Shown here piece after piece: positions 60,668 through 64,000 of a stretch of 64,000 bases of DNA (within the stretch, counting starts at the first letter, position 1; each line of letters begins with the position of its first letter). A program made the position numbers and the translations under genes. Source of the stretch: Betaproteobacteria bacterium HGW-Betaproteobacteria-12 (GTDB lineage Bacteria; Pseudomonadota; Gammaproteobacteria; Burkholderiales; Rhodocyclaceae); assembly GCA_002842345.1 (NCBI GenBank), contig PHCU01000001.1, positions 1 through 64,000 on the forward strand, in the 5' to 3' direction. The notes beneath the pieces were generated by a model. It did not search any database, was not told the DNA's origin, and saw nothing but the letters and a program-made list of their open reading frames with translations.

Positions 60668-61951
60668 ATGAGTGATCTCAAAATCCCCACAGAGCTGGTT
60701 GCCCCCATCTTCAATCCTGCCAGCTACGCCGATCGCCAGCGGATGGAGAAAATGCTCGCCAACCTGCGCCACAACTACCCCCTGTCGCAGGCGGAAGTCC
60801 CCGGCTACGACCCGCACTGGATCGTCACCAAGTACAAGGATGTCCGCGAAATCACCCGCCAGGACAACATCTTCCACAGCGGCGATCGCTCCAAGACGCC
60901 GGCCTCCCTGATCGCCGAGCAGATGATGCGCGACTACAGCGGCGGCAAACCCCACATCTTCCGCACCCTGGTGCACATGGACCCGCCGGACCATACGGCG
61001 CACCGCGACCTGGTCAAGGATGCCTTCATGCCGCAGAACATCGCGGCACTCGAGACCTCGATCCGCGAGATGGCCCGCCGCTATGTCGACCAGATGGCCG
61101 GCATGGACTCCACCTGCGATTTCGCCGGCGACATCGCCATGAACTACCCCCTGGAAGTGGTATGCACGCTGATTGGCCTACCCAAGGAAGACCACGCGAT
61201 CATGCTGCGCCTGACCCAGTGGTTCCTCAGCTACGCCGACCCCGATCTGTGCCGCCCCGGCTCGGTGCTGAGCGACCCCGAGGAACAGATCAAGACCTGG
61301 CAGATCGTCTATGACGAGTTCAAGAGCTACTACAGCTCGGTGATCAAGGATCGCCAGGCCTGTCCGCGCCACGACCTGGCCAGCACCATCTCCAACGGCA
61401 AGGTCAACGGCTGCCCGATGGACGAACGCTCGATGATTTCCTATTTCGTCATCGCCTCCACCGCCGGTCACGACACGACTGCCGCCACCATCGCCAACTC
61501 GATGTGGACGCTGGCCACCAAGCCCGAACTGCTGGCCCGCCTCAAGGCCGAACCGGCGCTGATTCCCAATTTCGTCGAGGAAGCCATCCGGTGGACGACG
61601 CCGGCCATGTGCTTCATCCGCTCCGCCGCCGAGGATTACGAGTTGTCCGGCCGTCAGATCAAGAAGGGTGACCTGCTCTACATCTCCTATCTCTCGGCCA
61701 ACCGTGATGAGGAAATGTTCGAGGACCCCTATGAGTTCCGGCTCGACCGCACGCCGAACCGCCACATCGGCTTCGGCTATGGCGCTCATATCTGTGTCGG
61801 CCAGCATCTTGCCCGCCTCGAAATGCGCCTGCTCTGGGAGGAACTGATCCCCCGCCTCGAATCGGTCGAGATGGCCGGTGAAGGCAAATGGCAAGAGTCC
61901 GAGTTCGTCTGCGGGCCGAAGTACGTGCCCATCCGCTTCAAGATGAAGTGA
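60668..61951 (+). CDS. Cytochrome P450, CYP108 (P450terp)-like
   Basis: A 427-residue class I bacterial P450. The I-helix is STAGHDTTAATIANS, the ExxR motif EEAIRW, and the heme loop FGYGAHICVGQHLARLEMRL with Cys376. The C-terminal run (WEELIPRLESVEMAG...GPKYVPIRF) is very close to what I recall of P450terp (CYP108A1), the alpha-terpineol hydroxylase, and unlike CYP153 or CYP125. Likely reaction is hydroxylation of a terpenoid or alkyl-alicyclic/alkylbenzene carbon. It is first in an operon with rubredoxin, reductase and ferredoxin. Confidence 0.88.
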   Translation: MSDLKIPTELVAPIFNPASYADRQRMEKMLANLRHNYPLSQAEVPGYDPHWIVTKYKDVREITRQDNIFHSGDRSKTPASLIAEQMMRDYSGGKPHIFRTLVHMDPPDHTAHRDLVKDAFMPQNIAALETSIREMARRYVDQMAGMDSTCDFAGDIAMNYPLEVVCTLIGLPKEDHAIMLRLTQWFLSYADPDLCRPGSVLSDPEEQIKTWQIVYDEFKSYYSSVIKDRQACPRHDLASTISNGKVNGCPMDERSMISYFVIASTAGHDTTAATIANSMWTLATKPELLARLKAEPALIPNFVEEAIRWTTPAMCFIRSAAEDYELSGRQIKKGDLLYISYLSANRDEEMFEDPYEFRLDRTPNRHIGFGYGAHICVGQHLARLEMRLLWEELIPRLESVEMAGEGKWQESEFVCGPKYVPIRFKMK

Positions 61952-61964
61952 AGAGGAAATTCAT

Positions 61965-62144
61965 ATGAGCACAACCCCCTACCGCAAGTGGCAATGCCTG
62001 GCCTGTGGCGACATCTACGACGAGGCCCTGGGCAGTCCGCCGGACGGCATCCCGGCCGGCACCCGCTTCGAGGCGTTGCCGGATGACTGGCTGTGTCCCA
62101 ACTGCGGCGCCCTGAAGGCCTCCTTCGTACCGATGGATGACTGA
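61965..62144 (+). CDS. Rubredoxin (AlkG-type)
   Basis: A 59-residue rubredoxin, too short for the track. CLACG (Cys11, Cys14) and LCPNCG (Cys44, Cys47) bind one iron, with FEALPDDW between, as in alkane-hydroxylase rubredoxins. AGAGGAAAT precedes the ATG. It is 13 bp after the P450 gene and 85 bp before the reductase. A rubredoxin beside a P450 that also has its own [2Fe-2S] ferredoxin is unusual. It could be an alternative electron carrier or serve a separate hydroxylase. Confidence 0.92.
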   Translation: MSTTPYRKWQCLACGDIYDEALGSPPDGIPAGTRFEALPDDWLCPNCGALKASFVPMDD

Positions 62145-62229
62145 CCGCCAGGCGACGACGGCACGAGCGACAGCCTTTTCGCCAGCCCGCACCGTCATCG
62201 CCAATCTACCCCCCGGAGAACAACACCCC

Positions 62230-63459
62230 ATGAATCAACAGAACCGCGAACACGTGGTCGTCATCGGCGCCGGTCACGGCGGCGGCCTGACCGTCGCCTT
62301 CCTGCGCCAATACGGCTTTGCCGGCGACATCACCCTGATCGGCGATGAAACCGTCCTGCCCTACCAGCGACCGCCGCTATCGAAGGCCTGGCTGAAGGGC
62401 GAGGTCACTCAGGAAAGCCTGGCCCTGCGCCCCCCTGCCTTCTACCTTGAACAGAATATTGACCTGCATCTCGGCGTCCGCGCCGAACGCATCGATGTCG
62501 ATGCCGGTCACGTCGTCCTCGCCAGCGGTCAGGAAATTCCCTACGACCATCTGGTCCTGGCCACCGGTGCGCACGCCCGCACCCTGCCCATCCCTGGCGT
62601 GCACTTCACCAACGTGATGACGCTGCGTACCCTGGTCGATGCAGAACACATCCGTGGCGCCCTCGGACCGAGCAAGAAACTGGTCATCATCGGCGGCGGC
62701 TACGTCGGCCTCGAATGCGCCGCCACGGCACGCGCCCTGGGCGCCGAAGTCACCGTGCTCGAACGCGCACCGCGACTGCTCGAACGCGTCGCCAGCGCCC
62801 CGGTTTCCGCCTTTCTGCAGCGCTTTCACGAAAGCCAGGGCGTTGCCTTCCGGCTCAACGCCGGCATCGAGGCCATTCTCGGCAACACCCACGCCGAGTC
62901 GGTGCTGCTCAACGATGGCACCGAGTTGTCATGCGATGCGGTACTGGTCGGCGTCGGCGCCATGCCGACCGCCTCGATGGCCCAGGCGATCGGCCTGCGC
63001 TGCGACGACGGCATTCTGGTCGATGCCGATTGCCGCAGCTCCGATCCGCACATCTTCGCCATCGGCGACGTCGCCAAGCGGCCTCATCCGCTGTACGACC
63101 GCGTGCTGCGCCTGGAAAGCGTGCCGAGTTGCATGGAACAGGCCAAGCGGGTGGCCGCTTGCATTACCGGGCGCGAACCGGCGGCGGCCGAAGTGCCGTG
63201 GTTCTGGTCGGACCAGTACGATCTCAAGCTGCAGATCGCCGGACTACCCTTCGCGGTCGACGAAACCGTCGTGCGCGGCAACCCGGATGAAGCCAAGTTC
63301 GCCGTTTTCCACCTAAGCGCCGGCAGGGTCGTCACCGTCGAGGCGATCAACGCCCCGCCCGAGTTCTTTGCCGGCAAAAAGCTGATCGCCTCCGGAAAGC
63401 CGGTCCCGCGCGAAAAGCTCGCCGATACGGCCATTCCCCTCAACGAGCTGGCGGCATAG
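62230..63459 (+). CDS. FAD-dependent ferredoxin/rubredoxin reductase (putidaredoxin-reductase type)
   Basis: A 409-residue pyridine-nucleotide-disulfide-fold reductase: FAD site HVVVIGAGHGGGLTVAFLR, NAD site VIIGGGYVGLECAATARALGAEVTVLER, and second FAD segment DPHIFAIGDVAKR. It passes electrons from NADH to the [2Fe-2S] ferredoxin and possibly rubredoxin. The ATG at 62230 (MNQQNREHV) follows GGAG; the track start lies in the rubredoxin gene. Length equals terpredoxin/putidaredoxin reductases. Confidence 0.92.
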   Translation: MNQQNREHVVVIGAGHGGGLTVAFLRQYGFAGDITLIGDETVLPYQRPPLSKAWLKGEVTQESLALRPPAFYLEQNIDLHLGVRAERIDVDAGHVVLASGQEIPYDHLVLATGAHARTLPIPGVHFTNVMTLRTLVDAEHIRGALGPSKKLVIIGGGYVGLECAATARALGAEVTVLERAPRLLERVASAPVSAFLQRFHESQGVAFRLNAGIEAILGNTHAESVLLNDGTELSCDAVLVGVGAMPTASMAQAIGLRCDDGILVDADCRSSDPHIFAIGDVAKRPHPLYDRVLRLESVPSCMEQAKRVAACITGREPAAAEVPWFWSDQYDLKLQIAGLPFAVDETVVRGNPDEAKFAVFHLSAGRVVTVEAINAPPEFFAGKKLIASGKPVPREKLADTAIPLNELAA

Positions 63460-63487
63460 GCCAGCCATTCACCCCACCGAGGCTCTC

Positions 63488-63808
63488 ATGATCAAGATCA
63501 CCTTCATCGAACATGGCGGCACGCCCCACACCATCGACATTCCGGAAGGGATGTCGCTGATGCAGGCGGCGGTCAATCACAACATTCCGGGCATCGATGC
63601 CGACTGCGGCGGCTCCATGACCTGCGGCACCTGCCGCGTCTGCATTCCGCCCGACGCCCAGGGAATAGCCGGGGAACAGTCCTCACTGGAACAGCAGATG
63701 CTGGAATTTTCCGGGCTGGGCGGGGGTGGCATCCGGTTGAGCTGCCAACTCATTGCCAAAGCGGAATTCAACGGTCTGCAACTGCAAATTCCGGAAGCGC
63801 AGCTTTAA
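63488..63808 (+). CDS. [2Fe-2S] ferredoxin, putidaredoxin/terpredoxin-like
   Basis: A 106-residue adrenodoxin-type ferredoxin. The cluster ligands Cys40, Cys46, Cys49 (DCGGSMTCGTCRVC) and Cys86 (RLSCQL) match putidaredoxin spacing (CX5CX2C...C). The C-terminus is QIPEAQL. It is the direct electron donor expected for the P450. It begins 28 bp after the reductase, completing a class I P450 system. A fifth Cys (Cys52) follows the cluster loop. Confidence 0.93.
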   Translation: MIKITFIEHGGTPHTIDIPEGMSLMQAAVNHNIPGIDADCGGSMTCGTCRVCIPPDAQGIAGEQSSLEQQMLEFSGLGGGGIRLSCQLIAKAEFNGLQLQIPEAQL

Positions 63809-63903
63809 CGTCCACGAATATTCAACGATCACATAGCCTTGCCATTTAAATCGTCTGCATCAATAATATATTCGTTACGAACGATTACGGAATTGATTGA
63901 TCA

Positions 63904-64000
63904 ATGTACAAACATATTCTTGTCCCTACCGATGGATCCAGTCGCTCGGAGCGTGCCACCAAGGCCGGCGTAGAACTTGCCAAGGCTTTGGGAGCCCGGA
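63904..64000 (+). CDS. Universal stress protein (UspA family), truncated by the window edge
   Basis: The first 32 residues, MYKHILVPTDGSSRSERATKAGVELAKALGAR, are a textbook UspA N-terminus. The gene continues beyond the window. It starts 95 bp after the ferredoxin gene and follows an AT-rich stretch with TACGAACGATTACG, so probably has its own promoter. Confidence 0.85.
   Translation, partial: MYKHILVPTDGSSRSERATKAGVELAKALGAR

Noticed and set aside
60668-61951. P450 assigned as CYP153 alkane hydroxylase or CYP125 steroid hydroxylase
   Set aside because: Heme-loop and C-terminal sequence (QHLARLEMRLLWEELIPRLESVEM) fit the CYP108 pattern; the family signatures of the other two are not seen.
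1-64000. CRISPR arrays, tRNA or rRNA genes, phage attachment sites
   Set aside because: No regularly spaced repeats, cloverleaf candidates or direct-repeat att pairs were seen on reading both strands.

Overview
This window reads as chromosome from a high-GC betaproteobacterium, most likely of the Rhodocyclales/Zoogloeaceae type. That placement is inferred from protein families and gene style, not from a marker gene. It is almost entirely catabolic: three acyl-CoA dehydrogenases, four thiolase-fold enzymes, two enoyl-CoA hydratases, four MaoC-type hydratases, several SDRs, acyl-CoA ligases, an ETF pair, hydrophobic-substrate envelope proteins and a terminal cytochrome P450 cassette. I see no tRNA, rRNA or CRISPR.

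Layout. 1-830: nested remnants of an IS5-family and an IS256-family element. 832-3127: an AraC regulator divergent from an OYE-type reductase. 3337-11745 (minus strand): a self-contained organic-acid island with a TRAP transporter (binding protein plus fused permease), nitroreductase-like protein, acyl-CoA ligase, SDR, thiolase and enoyl-CoA hydratase. A TetR-type regulator with an integrase-like N-terminus and a MaoC protein diverge from it. 13585-22317: cache protein, MaoC hydratase, frameshifted acetoacetyl-CoA synthetase, acyl-CoA ligase, enoyl-CoA hydratase, CrtC-like protein and acyl-CoA dehydrogenase. 22651-30783: an envelope module (DUF1302 barrel, two DUF1329 proteins, YCF48-like propeller, MMPL/RND transporter). 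30948-39966: acyl-CoA dehydrogenase, a CitE lyase/MaoC/CoA-transferase set resembling itaconate RipABC, an ABC binding protein, and an SCP-x-type thiolase next to an HMG-CoA-synthase-like/OB-fold fusion. 40208-43997 (plus strand): HSD17B4-like SDR, tyrosine phosphatase, molybdopterin protein and FadL. 44052-46986: etfA, etfB and a thiolase. 47205-48957: an aminoglycoside-phosphotransferase-like kinase and a small partner. 49151-51360: cytochrome-oxidase III/IV-like membrane proteins with a MarR regulator. 51615-57416: NUDIX, PECR-like SDR, GAF-GGDEF-EAL protein, acyl-CoA dehydrogenase and DUF2889 protein. 57606-63808: a MalT/AlkS-type LuxR regulator divergent from P450 (CYP108/P450terp-like), rubredoxin, ferredoxin reductase and [2Fe-2S] ferredoxin. 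A truncated universal stress protein closes the window.

How it fits together (inference). FadL, DUF1302, DUF1329 and MMPL would handle a water-insoluble substrate. The P450 system would hydroxylate it. Ligases, dehydrogenases, hydratases, SDRs and thiolases would degrade the ring-opened acyl-CoAs, with electrons leaving through ETF. The CYP108 resemblance suggests a terpenoid or alkyl-alicyclic substrate, but the alcohol and aldehyde dehydrogenases expected after a P450 step are not in the window.

The strongest undescribed signal is a 14-bp element, consensus about GTATGSTAGCRNAC. It recurs seven times, always in a gap upstream of a catabolic transcription unit, and in four cases overlaps a readable sigma-70-like promoter. 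It ties units spread over 22-57.6 kb into one apparent regulon whose regulator I cannot identify here.
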